Source: Caldisphaera sp.
GTDB taxonomy: Archaea > Thermoproteota > Thermoprotei_A > Sulfolobales > Acidilobaceae
Assembly (NCBI RefSeq): GCF_023256325.1
Contig: NZ_JAGDXI010000044.1
Coordinates: 62,001-126,000, forward strand
Length of the DNA stretch: 64,000 bases
Reading direction: 5' to 3'
This document shows positions 1 to 8,593 of the stretch, piece by piece. The notes under the pieces are model-generated. The model did not search any database, was not told the DNA's origin, and was given only the letters and a program-made list of their open reading frames with translations. The stretch's first letter is position 1. The number at the start of each line of letters is the position of its first letter. The position numbers and the translations under genes were made by a program.

Positions 1-1
1 C

Positions 2-811
2 ACTAAACTTATGCTGGACTATGGAACAAAAATAGTTGCAGGTGTTACTCCTGGAAAAGGAGGTATGAATGTACACGGAGTACCAGTTTACGATACAGTA
101 GTAGAAGCTGTTAAAGAACATCCAGAAGCAAATTCCTCAATAATATTTGTACCAGCTAAATTCGCAGCAGATGCTGTTTATGAATCAGTAGATGCAGGCC
201 TAAAACTAGTTGTAGTTATAACTGAGCATATTCCTGTTCATGATTCGCTTGAATTCATAAATTATGCAAAGTCCAAGGGAGTTAATGTAATTGGACCTAA
301 TTGCCCAGGCGCAATAACTCCAGGGAAGGCTAAGGTTGGTATAATGCCAGCTCATGTATTTACTCCAGGTCCAGTAGGTATTGCTTCTAGAAGCGGAACA
401 CTAACATATGAAGTCAGCTATGCGTTATCAAGAGCCGGTATTGGGCAATCAACAGTTATTGGAATTGGAGGAGATCCAGTCATAGGGTTAACTTTCACAG
501 AGGTTATGGAATACTATGAAAAAGACCCTCAAACCAAAGCGTTAATAATAGTAGGTGAAATTGGAGGAGACGCAGAAGAAAGAGCTGCCAAGATGGTTGA
601 AGAAAAGAGATTCACTAAGCCTGTAGTGGCATTTATTGCAGGTAGAACTGCTCCAGAAGGCAAAAGAATGGGGCATGCAGGAGCTATAATAATGCTTGGC
701 TCTGGAACATATAAAGACAAAGTTGAGAGACTTGAAAGCGTTGGTATAAAAGTCGCTAAGACTCCTTTCGAACTACCAAAATTAGTTAGCGATGCCATGA
801 AATCTCTCTAA
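2..811 (+). CDS. sucD: Succinyl-CoA synthetase (ADP-forming) alpha subunit, 5' end outside the window
   Basis: Alpha subunit of succinate-CoA ligase, which makes succinate and ATP from succinyl-CoA with the beta subunit. The CoA-binding Rossmann region ([16 protein letters not shown]) and the ligase half are present, and the catalytic phosphohistidine lies in GHAGAI about 45 residues from the C-terminus. The reading frame is open to base 2 and the residues before the ORF-track ATG (HTKL) match the family, so the gene begins upstream and that Met is internal. About 25-30 N-terminal residues are missing. sucC is presumably just upstream. It converges with the helicase gene, 46 bp away. Confidence 0.95.
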   Translation, partial: TKLMLDYGTKIVAGVTPGKGGMNVHGVPVYDTVVEAVKEHPEANSSIIFVPAKFAADAVYESVDAGLKLVVVITEHIPVHDSLEFINYAKSKGVNVIGPNCPGAITPGKAKVGIMPAHVFTPGPVGIASRSGTLTYEVSYALSRAGIGQSTVIGIGGDPVIGLTFTEVMEYYEKDPQTKALIIVGEIGGDAEERAAKMVEEKRFTKPVVAFIAGRTAPEGKRMGHAGAIIMLGSGTYKDKVERLESVGIKVAKTPFELPKLVSDAMKSL

Positions 812-857
812 TCTTTTCTTCCCTAATAAGCTAGTTTTCTTAAGTTATAATAAAAAA

Positions 858-2459
858 TTAGATTCCGCTTCTCCTTTTTTTAGATTGTGCTTCTTCACTA
901 GTCCTGCTTGCAATTATTTCATATAAAACTGATTTTTTCCCTGGTATAGGCCTTAAAAGCCTTCCAAGCCTTTGTATGAACTGTCTCCTCGAACCAGTTC
1001 CAGAAACAAATATACCAACATTTGCATCAGGTATGTCAAGACCTTCATCTCCAACTGTTGTGATTACTAATATACCTGATTTAGAACTCTTAAAATTATA
1101 TAAGGTTTCTATTCTGTTTTTTTCATCTATGCCTCCATGAATTAAATATGCATTTAATTTACTAGCAAGTTCTTCGGCCTGATCCCTATACTGAGTAAAT
1201 ATTATTATTTTAGAGCCTTTACTTAATTCATTTTTGGCAATTTCAATAACTTTTTCTATTTTAGAACTGCTCTTTTGTATGATTTGTTGCATTTGTGATT
1301 TTATTTTCAATGCCCTTATTGCATTCGTTTCTCCCCTTCTGGCTGCTTCTAATATCTCATTGAAGCTTCTACCCTTGCTATAATTAATGTATAGCTTTCT
1401 TAGCTCATCATATTTATTCATATCTTCTTTATTTAGCTCGACTCTTATTCTCCTTATAATAAAAGGCGCTAAATAACCCTCTTCTGATAATTCACTTGGA
1501 GATTTTTGATAAATTATGCCCCCAATTAAAGGAAATATTTCTTCATGTTTTCCATCTTCTCTTACTGCAGTTGCAGAAAGTCCCATTCTATATGGAGAGG
1601 GCATTTTTGTAGCTATTGCCTTAAATTTCTCAGCTGGTAAATGATGAGCTTCATCAAATATTAATAGCATGAACTTTTTAGAAAATATATCAATATTTCT
1701 AAAAGCGCTTTGATACGTTGTAATAGTTATTGGAAGAATTGTTTTTTCATCACCATAAAATGAACCTATCATGCCTCCTGCATCGGTGAACTTCTTTATA
1801 GAATCTTCCCATTGCCTTATGTGTTCTTTTGTATAAACAACAATAAGGGTAGGTACATTTAGCTTTGTCATAGCATTTATAGCTACAATAGTTTTCCCAG
1901 AGCCTGTAGGTAAAACTATTACCCCTTTACTCTTATTAGATTCCCATGCCTTTACTGCCTCCTCTTGATAATCTCTCAATTCCCCATTGAACTTTAATTG
2001 CCTAGGTAATTTATTATCAATAAATATACCTGTTTTATCGTCAACTATCAATCCTTTAGAAATTAAATGTTCCTTCAAATCAAAATATAAAAAAGGCTCA
2101 AACTGATAATATTTGTGGGTACTATTATATTTTCCTCTAAATTGAAAATCTTCTAAATAGGGCTTTAAAAAAAGCTTAGACTTTAATATAATAAATTTTC
2201 CATCATATTCTAATTTAACTCCTATTGAATCTTTAAAAAAATTTTCTATATTAATTATATCGTTCTTATCTATTACATCTTCGAGTTCTTTTAATTTCTC
2301 AATAACATCTATTGGAGTATATTTGTTATTTTTCATCTTTTCTTCGTTTATCTCAAATATAGATATTCCTTCTTTCCTCGTTATAAAATCAGAAAAATTT
2401 AGCAACTCCTTATACACGTCTTTGCTTAGCCAAGAATTAACTTTGAAACGTAGACTCAT
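858..2459 (-). CDS. XPB/Rad25-type superfamily 2 DNA helicase
   Basis: ATP-dependent DNA translocase of the archaeal XPB family, probably acting in DNA repair or promoter remodelling. Seen: Walker A LPTGSGKT near residue 185, DEAH box in LLIFDEAHHLP near 270, the SATAVREDG segment carrying the XPB RED motif, TTVGDEGLDIP, and motif VI QRLGRLLRP near the C-terminus. An N-terminal damage-recognition-like region of about 150 residues precedes the helicase core. I place the start at the ATG of MSLRF, 9 nt after GGTG, four codons inside the ORF-track start. It overlaps the 3' end of the upstream unknown gene by 23 bp, so the two are co-transcribed. The usual archaeal partner Bax1 is not adjacent. 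Confidence 0.9.
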   Translation of the reverse strand: MSLRFKVNSWLSKDVYKELLNFSDFITRKEGISIFEINEEKMKNNKYTPIDVIEKLKELEDVIDKNDIINIENFFKDSIGVKLEYDGKFIILKSKLFLKPYLEDFQFRGKYNSTHKYYQFEPFLYFDLKEHLISKGLIVDDKTGIFIDNKLPRQLKFNGELRDYQEEAVKAWESNKSKGVIVLPTGSGKTIVAINAMTKLNVPTLIVVYTKEHIRQWEDSIKKFTDAGGMIGSFYGDEKTILPITITTYQSAFRNIDIFSKKFMLLIFDEAHHLPAEKFKAIATKMPSPYRMGLSATAVREDGKHEEIFPLIGGIIYQKSPSELSEEGYLAPFIIRRIRVELNKEDMNKYDELRKLYINYSKGRSFNEILEAARRGETNAIRALKIKSQMQQIIQKSSSKIEKVIEIAKNELSKGSKIIIFTQYRDQAEELASKLNAYLIHGGIDEKNRIETLYNFKSSKSGILVITTVGDEGLDIPDANVGIFVSGTGSRRQFIQRLGRLLRPIPGKKSVLYEIIASRTSEEAQSKKRRSGI

Positions 2460-2895
2460 TAAGTTCTTCACCTTGCTCTGAAAATCTGTAAGCTATTATT
2501 TCTTTTGAATTTATTTTTGCTTTTTCCATAATTTTATATATTCTTAATAACGGAATAGCAGGAATTATAAGCTTAACGCATTTTCCTTGAACTATTATTT
2601 TATACACCTCCGGCTCATCTGCAAGTTTTATCAAAAAATCTTTCTCTTCCTCTTCACAAGATTCTATAACACCATACATTATATGAAGGCAATCAATCCC
2701 ATTGAAAAGCTTTAAATAAAATGAAATTTTATTGTAATAGAGCAATACATCTACATAATCATTTTCTCTGTTTTTGCTGACGCTATTAATTTCTTGTATA
2801 TCATCATTGTTACCAAAAAATTCCTCAATGCAGGGCCCAGCTCCAGGCGTGGGTTCGAAATCATTTATATCCTCTTCACTTAAAACCCTCTTCAT
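2437..2895 (-). CDS. Unknown acidic protein translationally coupled to the XPB helicase
   Basis: 152 residues that I do not recognise. The N-terminus is acidic and carries PTPGAGPCIEEFF. The middle contains DYVDVLLYYNKISFYLKLF, and the C-terminal half alternates beta-like stretches with a Lys-rich helix. No metal-binding cluster, signal peptide or membrane span is visible. It lies immediately upstream of the XPB gene on the same strand and overlaps it, which implies joint translation and perhaps a physical partner. It is much too short to be the Bax1 nuclease. It may be a lineage-specific regulatory subunit, which is inference only. Confidence 0.75.
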   Translation of the reverse strand: MKRVLSEEDINDFEPTPGAGPCIEEFFGNNDDIQEINSVSKNRENDYVDVLLYYNKISFYLKLFNGIDCLHIMYGVIESCEEEEKDFLIKLADEPEVYKIIVQGKCVKLIIPAIPLLRIYKIMEKAKINSKEIIAYRFSEQGEELNESTFQS

Positions 2896-2941
2896 TGCTA
2901 GGCCCCAATATTGTATTTAAAATAAACCCAATAAATCTTTC

Positions 2942-3277
2942 CTAGCATACTTTAGAGCCAGGGTTTACAGGCTCTAAGGGTGTTAATATAACAGGTTTTT
3001 GATCTTCTCCGCATGGAACGGCGAGTATCATACCCTGGCTTTCTAGACCTCCCATAACCTTTGGCTTAAGGTTAGCAACCACTATAACTAACTTACCAAC
3101 AAGCTCTTCAGGCTTGTACCATTTTTGTAAGCCTGCTAGTATTTGTCTCTGTTCAGTTCCAAGATCAACCATCAATTTAAGAAGTTTCCTACTATTTGGT
3201 ACCAATTCTACGCTTAATATTTTACCAACTCTTAAATCTATCTTAGAAAATTCACTATAATCTACTGCCTCCCCCAA
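2942..3277 (-). CDS. tRNA-binding OB-fold protein (MetRS beta / Trbp111 type)
   Basis: 111 residues forming one tRNA-binding domain of the Trbp111/CsaA family, as found at the C-terminus of bacterial MetRS. In archaea it is often a separate methionyl-tRNA synthetase beta subunit. Family motifs seen: DLRVGKILSVELVPNSRKLLKL, ILAGLQKWY, GKLVIVVANLKP and ESQGMILA. The start is TTG, preceded by AAGGGGTG. It sits 36 bp downstream of rpo7 on the same strand, so it is probably in that operon. It likely binds the tRNA elbow to support MetRS, which is not in this window. Confidence 0.9.
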   Translation of the reverse strand: MGEAVDYSEFSKIDLRVGKILSVELVPNSRKLLKLMVDLGTEQRQILAGLQKWYKPEELVGKLVIVVANLKPKVMGGLESQGMILAVPCGEDQKPVILTPLEPVNPGSKVC

Positions 3278-3313
3278 AATTTACACCCCTTAAAATTTTA
3301 TAATTAAATAAAT

Positions 3314-3886
3314 TTATTGCTTTTGCTCTTTATCTTCCTCTATTTTTGTTTCCTTATACCATTCTTTCTTTCCCAAATAAGGTTGCCTCATAGTTAACCC
3401 TATTCTAAATAAGCCAGATCTTTTGGATGCTTTGCTTATTTGTGTTATCCTAACATTAACTATGTCTCCTGCTTCAATAAGCCTACCGGTCTCTTTTCCC
3501 TTAAACCCTCTTCTTTCCTGTATATATTCTACATCTTCATCCATTATTTGGCTTCTATGAACAAAACCATCTATTGGGCCCAAACTAACGAAAAGACCGA
3601 AATCTCTTGCGTCTCTAACCACTCCTTTAGCTACTTCTAACTGCATGGGTTCATAGGATATTAATGTATATTTAACAGGAAAATAAACATTTGGATCTTC
3701 GGATAACAGAATTCCATCACCTTCTATTTCAGCATCTAATACGGCAATAATTATTCCTAAATCGGGGTCTGCTTGACCTTCAAGCTCATTTCTTAAAGTA
3801 TTTATTACAGCTTTCTTTAGATTTTCTGTAAAGGCAATATCGGGTGGCACTCCAACCCATTCGTGCAACGTGTATTGAACATACAT
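3314..3886 (-). CDS. rpo7: DNA-directed RNA polymerase subunit Rpo7 (RpoE')
   Basis: Stalk subunit of archaeal RNA polymerase, equivalent to eukaryotic Rpb7, which pairs with Rpo4 and binds nascent RNA. The N-terminal tip domain starts YVQYTLHEWVGVPP. The C-terminal S1/OB domain includes GPIDGFVHRSQIMDE and ends in a charged tail. At 190 residues it is the normal length. The start is ATG after a GGGAG Shine-Dalgarno. The frequent neighbour Spt4 (RpoE'') is not next to it. A tRNA-binding protein follows instead. An imperfect TTAAC repeat lies about 90 bp upstream. Confidence 0.96.
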   Translation of the reverse strand: MYVQYTLHEWVGVPPDIAFTENLKKAVINTLRNELEGQADPDLGIIIAVLDAEIEGDGILLSEDPNVYFPVKYTLISYEPMQLEVAKGVVRDARDFGLFVSLGPIDGFVHRSQIMDEDVEYIQERRGFKGKETGRLIEAGDIVNVRITQISKASKRSGLFRIGLTMRQPYLGKKEWYKETKIEEDKEQKQ

Positions 3887-3975
3887 ACTTTTCTCCCTAT
3901 CAGTTGGTATATTACTTAAATTATAAATTTATAAAAATTACGCAGGAAACAAAAATTACAAACATTGTAATCATT

Positions 3976-3992
3976 ATTAACCTGGGATTAAC
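3976..3992. promoter_or_regulatory. Imperfect copy of a GTTAAC palindrome
   Basis: ATTAAC-CTGGG-ATTAAC, followed by AATAAAA. It resembles two better copies near 13.1 kb and 34.3 kb. It lies between divergent genes, about 90 bp upstream of rpo7 and about 140 bp upstream of the alpha/beta hydrolase. This copy is not a perfect palindrome and the spacer is 5 nt rather than 6, so it is the weakest of the three. Confidence 0.35.
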
Positions 3993-4133
3993 AATAAAAG
4001 TTATTGTTGCTTAAATTATAAATTATTAAATCTATAGCACATAAAAGAAATATATTTAATGCTTGCAATAATAAACAAACCTAAATTAAAAATTAAATAT
4101 TCCTGCAAACAACAATTCATTTTTGTGATAAGT

Positions 4134-4739
4134 ATGTATACAGAAAAAATGGTTAGAGTAAGTGGATTGAAAATAAATTATTATGATGATGGAGATGGAT
4201 ATCCTGTTTTACTTGTACCTGGAATAAGATATAATGCAAAAACATGGATAGATGTAGGAACTTATGATACAATATACAATGAAGGATTTAAAGTAATATC
4301 AATAGATCCACCAGGCCAAGGAAAATCAGATAAAGGTATATATGATGAAGACAGTGAATATAAATTCATTAACGATTTTATGAACTCTATAGGACTAAAA
4401 GACGCTGTAATCATAGGAGCAAGCTCTGGAGGATACGCAGCTGCTGGAGTGGGAGCAAATTATCCTGAAAAAATTAAAGGGGCTGTAATCATAGGAGGGG
4501 TTAGAATAATTAATTATAAGGATAAGCTAAAAAATATGGAAGGGAAGCCAATATTACTAATATGGGGAACTAAAGACGACATAGCACCAATAAGTAACGC
4601 ACAATTAATTTTAGATAATGTAAAAAGCTCGAGGCTGGTATATCTAGGAACACAACATGCATGCTATTTAGAAAAACCGAAAGAGTTTAACGAAATAATA
4701 AGGGATTACCTAAGAAATGAAATAAAACCAATAATATAA
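4134..4739 (+). CDS. Alpha/beta-hydrolase fold protein
   Basis: About 201 residues of the alpha/beta hydrolase superfamily, a cytoplasmic esterase- or peptidase-like enzyme of unknown substrate. Seen: oxyanion strand VLLVPGIRY, the DPPGQGKSDKG loop, nucleophile elbow GASSGG, the acid region WGTKDDIAP and the C-terminal His in TQHACYLEKP, so the triad looks complete. The ORF track begins 25 codons earlier in low-complexity sequence. I prefer the ATG of MYTEKM because GTGAT lies 4 nt before it. It is short for the fold, with a reduced cap region. It is divergent from rpo7. Confidence 0.85.
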   Translation: MYTEKMVRVSGLKINYYDDGDGYPVLLVPGIRYNAKTWIDVGTYDTIYNEGFKVISIDPPGQGKSDKGIYDEDSEYKFINDFMNSIGLKDAVIIGASSGGYAAAGVGANYPEKIKGAVIIGGVRIINYKDKLKNMEGKPILLIWGTKDDIAPISNAQLILDNVKSSRLVYLGTQHACYLEKPKEFNEIIRDYLRNEIKPII

Positions 4740-4774
4740 ATAAGCTTTATAACATATTAATTCATAGATCAAAA

Positions 4775-5578
4775 ATGATTTGGAAAAACCCAAAAATAGA
4801 ATACATAGGAGATATAGCTATAATTAAAGTACCATTTAATGATGTAAATGAAGAAGAGCTCAAAAAATTAGCTAACGAAATTTTAGAGAAAAATAAATTC
4901 GTTAAAAGTGTCTGGCATGCAGCAACTCCTGTAATGGGGGAATTGAAAATACGCAATTATAAATATCTTGCAGGAGAAAAAAGGTCTGAAACTATATACA
5001 AAGAGCATAACTGCATGTTTAAGGTTGATATAAAAAAGGTATTCATTACACCAAGGCTAAGTTATGAACATCTAAGGATAGCAAATCTTGTAAAGGAAGG
5101 AGAAAGAATAATAAACATGTTTGCAGGTGCAGGTTTATTTTCAATTATAATTGCAAAAAAATCAAATCCCAAGGTTGTTCACAGTATAGACATAAATCCC
5201 GATGCATATAAATATATGATAGAAAACATCGAACTTAACAAAGTTAAAGATATCGTTGTTCCTTATCTAGGTGATGCAAAGGAAATTATAGAAGAAAAAT
5301 TACTAAATTCTTCTGACAGAGTACTAATGCCTTTACCAGATAAAGCTTTGGATTATGTCAAATATGCAATATCATCAATAGATAAAATGGGGTATATTCA
5401 CTTGTATTTACACGTAAGCGCAAGAAAAGATGAATATCTAAGTAAAGCAGAAGAATTAACAAAAAAAGAACTAGAAAAGCATAATATAACATATAAAATA
5501 ATCAACTCAAAAGAGGTCAGGCCTGTTGGACCAAGATTATACCAGGTGGTAGTAGATGTCTATGTTGAAAAAAATTGA
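4775..5578 (+). CDS. Trm5/Taw22-family tRNA methyltransferase (wyosine pathway)
   Basis: SAM-dependent methyltransferase of the Met-10+/Trm5 family. In archaea these methylate G37 or imG-14 of tRNA-Phe, or transfer the aminocarboxypropyl group (Taw2). Seen: the PRLSYEHLRIANLV segment, the SAM motif INMFAGAGLFSIIIAKK near residue 113, the acidic DINPDAYKYMIENIELNK and the MPLPDKALDY motif at the usual NPPY-like position. At 267 residues it lacks most of the N-terminal D1 domain of full Trm5, closer to Taw2 or short Trm5 forms. A TTTATAA box 23-29 nt before the ATG and no Shine-Dalgarno suggest a leaderless mRNA. It overlaps taw3. Confidence 0.85.
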   Translation: MIWKNPKIEYIGDIAIIKVPFNDVNEEELKKLANEILEKNKFVKSVWHAATPVMGELKIRNYKYLAGEKRSETIYKEHNCMFKVDIKKVFITPRLSYEHLRIANLVKEGERIINMFAGAGLFSIIIAKKSNPKVVHSIDINPDAYKYMIENIELNKVKDIVVPYLGDAKEIIEEKLLNSSDRVLMPLPDKALDYVKYAISSIDKMGYIHLYLHVSARKDEYLSKAEELTKKELEKHNITYKIINSKEVRPVGPRLYQVVVDVYVEKN

Positions 5579-6122
5579 CGAAATATTAAAACAAGAAAGA
5601 ATAATAGGATATTTAGACCCACATGCTGAAGAATTCATATTAGAATTAAATGGAGAAAAATTTGGTACATCTAGCAGCTGCCTAGGTAGAATAACTATAA
5701 TAGAAGGTAAATGGCCATGGGAAAGAGATAAATCAAGAGTTGTTTATAAGTCTCATGAAAAAATATCTATATATAATATAGCTAATGTAATATCAAGGCC
5801 ATTTAATGATCTATGGCTCAAAGTTACAGGGCCTATAATACATATAAGAACAGAAAGAATTGATTGCGCTTTAAACATATTAAACATAGCAAGAATTTCT
5901 GGGTTTAAACACAGTGGAATAATATCTAGCTCAGACAATGTTTTTACTGTTGAGTTAATGAGTGCTGTACAAATAACTATGCCATTAAAAATAAATGATA
6001 CTTTTGTTTTTAGCAAAGAATCATTAAATGAAATAATAAACAAAGCCAACGATGCTTTAGATGAAGGGCATAGAAGGTTGAGAAAATTAACAAATATGGT
6101 TAAAGAAGATCTTATTTGTTAG
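5556..6122 (+). CDS. taw3: Taw3, wyosine tRNA methyltransferase
   Basis: TYW3/Taw3 family, the SAM-dependent N4-methylase of the wyosine base at position 37 of tRNA-Phe. Seen: the N-terminal LDPHAEEFI region, the family motif SSSCLGRI near residue 40, a HIRTERIDCALN strand, and GFKHSGIISS near residue 117. At 188 residues it has the usual length. The start ATG follows GGTGG by 6 nt and lies inside the upstream methyltransferase gene, so the two are translationally coupled. Together they cover two steps of archaeal wyosine synthesis. Taw1 is elsewhere. It converges with priL and overlaps it by 11 bp. Confidence 0.9.
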   Translation: MSMLKKIDEILKQERIIGYLDPHAEEFILELNGEKFGTSSSCLGRITIIEGKWPWERDKSRVVYKSHEKISIYNIANVISRPFNDLWLKVTGPIIHIRTERIDCALNILNIARISGFKHSGIISSSDNVFTVELMSAVQITMPLKINDTFVFSKESLNEIINKANDALDEGHRRLRKLTNMVKEDLIC

Positions 6123-7122
6123 AATTTTCCTTAACATTTCTCTTATAAACAAGAACTGGATGCTTACCTCCACAATCTTGAGGGCAAAGACCTTTCTTCT
6201 TCATTATATCACACCTATAAGGACTTATATTTTCTACGCTTAAGAAACCTTTAGCAATCTTTCTTGACAAATTAGGAGAAATACCTAATGAATTAGCTAT
6301 TACATTACTTAACTCATCTTCATCGATTCCTATTGATATTAAGAAGGCTATATATTGGTAAAGGCTTTCATCTTCTATTTTACCTTTATCAATTAAATTT
6401 TTAAAACTTTTCATGCAAGGTGGGAAAGCATCATAATTAATTTTACCTAATGGGATCTTGTTTTCTGCTAATTTTAAATATCTTAACACTTCATTTGAAA
6501 AAAATGAGAATTCTTCTCCAACCTCTAAATCTTTTGCAATGTTTTTAATTTTTACTTCTACACCAACCTCTAGAAGGCCTTTAAGGATTTTCATATCTAA
6601 ATAAACTTTCCCATCTAATAAAAAAGAATTTACTAATCTGAACTGGTTTTCTTGAGCATTAATTGCTATCTTTAAATAATCATTAATTCTAACATAATAA
6701 GGTAAAGTTCTATATATAATCTTTCCATTATTATTAATTAACCAAGGCATCTTTATTAGCTCTTTCTCTATTTTTAATCCCATAAATTCACCTAAAGCTA
6801 TTAGGTTTTCTTCATTATCAGACTCAATAAAATAGCTAGCTCTATTTGATTCAGCCTTAGCATATATATCCAAAGCGATCATAGAATTTGTTGCTTTTAC
6901 TGCAGCTAGAGAAAGGTAAAATGAATAAACTTCATCGTCTGTTGAATCGCCATTCTTTAGAGGACTGACTTTTTTTGTTATTGCTTCCTCTAACCTTTTC
7001 CTTGCTAATTTAACTATTTTGCTGTTTTCAAGTAAAGATTCTATATTAATCCTATAGCCATAGTTGATTTTACTATAATCATCTAAAGATATGGCAAATG
7101 GATACTTACTGTAAGTTAGCAA
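6112..7122 (-). CDS. priL: DNA primase large subunit PriL
   Basis: Regulatory subunit of the archaeal/eukaryotic-type primase, which supports PriS in primer synthesis. The C-terminal iron-sulfur domain is recognisable: FPPCMKSF, then SPYRCD, then GLCPQDCGGKHP, giving the four cysteine ligands. The N-terminal half is all-helical with many Lys and Glu. The ORF-track start is a TTG within TTGGGGAG. The following TTG (MLTYSKYPF), 4 nt after GGGGAG, is an equally good or better start and is the one given. The 3' ends of priL and taw3 overlap convergently. No PriS gene is in the window. Confidence 0.93.
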   Translation of the reverse strand: MLTYSKYPFAISLDDYSKINYGYRINIESLLENSKIVKLARKRLEEAITKKVSPLKNGDSTDDEVYSFYLSLAAVKATNSMIALDIYAKAESNRASYFIESDNEENLIALGEFMGLKIEKELIKMPWLINNNGKIIYRTLPYYVRINDYLKIAINAQENQFRLVNSFLLDGKVYLDMKILKGLLEVGVEVKIKNIAKDLEVGEEFSFFSNEVLRYLKLAENKIPLGKINYDAFPPCMKSFKNLIDKGKIEDESLYQYIAFLISIGIDEDELSNVIANSLGISPNLSRKIAKGFLSVENISPYRCDIMKKKGLCPQDCGGKHPVLVYKRNVKENSNK

Positions 7123-7200
7123 ACTTCTCCCCAATTATAGATAACTGATAGCGACAAATATTAATAAGAGATTTGGTTCATATAATAGCGGTGAGAATAG

Positions 7201-8589
7201 GTGGCTTCCTATAAGGATCTATCAGAAAGAATAGCAGATTGGGCAGTTAACCTTTCATATAAAAATATTCCAAATAATGTAATAGAAGAAGCAAAGAAAA
7301 GAATTTTAGATACTTTTGGTGTCGCTATAGGAGCATTTAATGAAGAGCCTGTTACTATAGCTAGATGGGTAGCCGAGTCTTCTTCAAGTTCAAGGCTTTC
7401 TGCCACAATATGGGGCACTGATAGAACAGGTCCAGCAGATCATGTTGATTTCGCTAATGGTTGCGCTTCTAGATTCTTTGATTTCATGGACACATACCTC
7501 TCTAAGGAAGCATTACATCCCAGCGATAACCTACCAGCAATTATAGCAGCAGCAGAAATTGCAAAAGCAGATGGCAAAAAAATATTAGAAGGTATGGTCG
7601 CAGCATATGAAGTTACAGCAAGGCTCGCAGATGCATATAGTGTAAGAAGCAAAGGATGGGACCACGTTGTGTATATAGCTATAGCATCATCGGTTGGGGC
7701 AGGAAAAGTACTTGGATTGGATAGAGATCAAATGTTGCAAGCTATAAACCTTGCTACAGTAAATTCTTTAGCTTTAAGGCAAACAAGAGCTGGAGAGCTT
7801 AGCATGTGGAAAGGATGTGCCGCGGCAAATGCATCTAGAAATGGATTATTTGCCGCTATATTAGCGTATAGAGGTATGAGGGGACCATCGCCAATATTTA
7901 GTGGGGAATATGGATTTTTCAAAGTAGCATTAAATGGAGATAAGTTTGATATACCAAAAATGGGAGGAGAGGAAAACGAGCCATTTAAACTGCTAGAAAC
8001 CAGCATAAAATATTGGCCTGTTGAATATCATGCAATGAGCGCAGTAGATGCTGCTCTAAAAATTAGAGAAAAAACAGGTTCATTAAAGCCTGATGATATA
8101 AAAGAAGTTAATGTTAAGACTTTCCAAGTCTCATATAACATAATCGCTAAGGATCCAGAAAAATGGGATCCTAAAACTAGAGAAACTGCAGACCACAGCC
8201 TGCCATATATAGTTGCTGCTGCCCTACTTGATGGTAAAGTTTGGCTTGATACTTTCTATGAAAACAGATATCTAGCCGATGATGTAAGACAAGTTTTAAA
8301 GAAAATGAAAGTAGAAGTTGATCCAGAACATGATAAGTTATATCCAACAGGAATTAAAAACACAATATCAATAAAGCTATCAGATGGAAGAACCATAGAA
8401 GAAAGCAGCACATATCCACCTGGTCACTTTAAGAATCCATTAAGCAGAGAAGGAGTTGTAGATAAGTTCTTAAAGGTAACTGAAGGGAAATTATATAAAA
8501 GAAATGCAAAGCAGTTCATAGATACTGTATGGAGTATAGAAAAGTGTATGAATATAAGTAAAGCATTAGCCCTTTTAAAAACAAAGTAA
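7201..8589 (+). CDS. MmgE/PrpD family protein (2-methylcitrate dehydratase-like)
   Basis: 462 residues of the MmgE/PrpD family, named for 2-methylcitrate dehydratase, although other members act on other substrates. Seen: the helical N-terminus with AKKRILDTFGVAIGAF, the ASRFFDFMDTYLSK segment, HPSDNLPAI, the GCAAANASRNGL turn and YPVEYH-like WPVEYHAMSA, all typical. The start is GTG, 6 nt after GGTGA. A role in propionyl-CoA or branched acid disposal fits the acyl-CoA dehydrogenase nearby, but no citrate synthase or methylisocitrate lyase lies in this window, so the substrate is uncertain. Confidence 0.88.
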   Translation: MASYKDLSERIADWAVNLSYKNIPNNVIEEAKKRILDTFGVAIGAFNEEPVTIARWVAESSSSSRLSATIWGTDRTGPADHVDFANGCASRFFDFMDTYLSKEALHPSDNLPAIIAAAEIAKADGKKILEGMVAAYEVTARLADAYSVRSKGWDHVVYIAIASSVGAGKVLGLDRDQMLQAINLATVNSLALRQTRAGELSMWKGCAAANASRNGLFAAILAYRGMRGPSPIFSGEYGFFKVALNGDKFDIPKMGGEENEPFKLLETSIKYWPVEYHAMSAVDAALKIREKTGSLKPDDIKEVNVKTFQVSYNIIAKDPEKWDPKTRETADHSLPYIVAAALLDGKVWLDTFYENRYLADDVRQVLKKMKVEVDPEHDKLYPTGIKNTISIKLSDGRTIEESSTYPPGHFKNPLSREGVVDKFLKVTEGKLYKRNAKQFIDTVWSIEKCMNISKALALLKTK

Positions 8590-8593
8590 TAAA

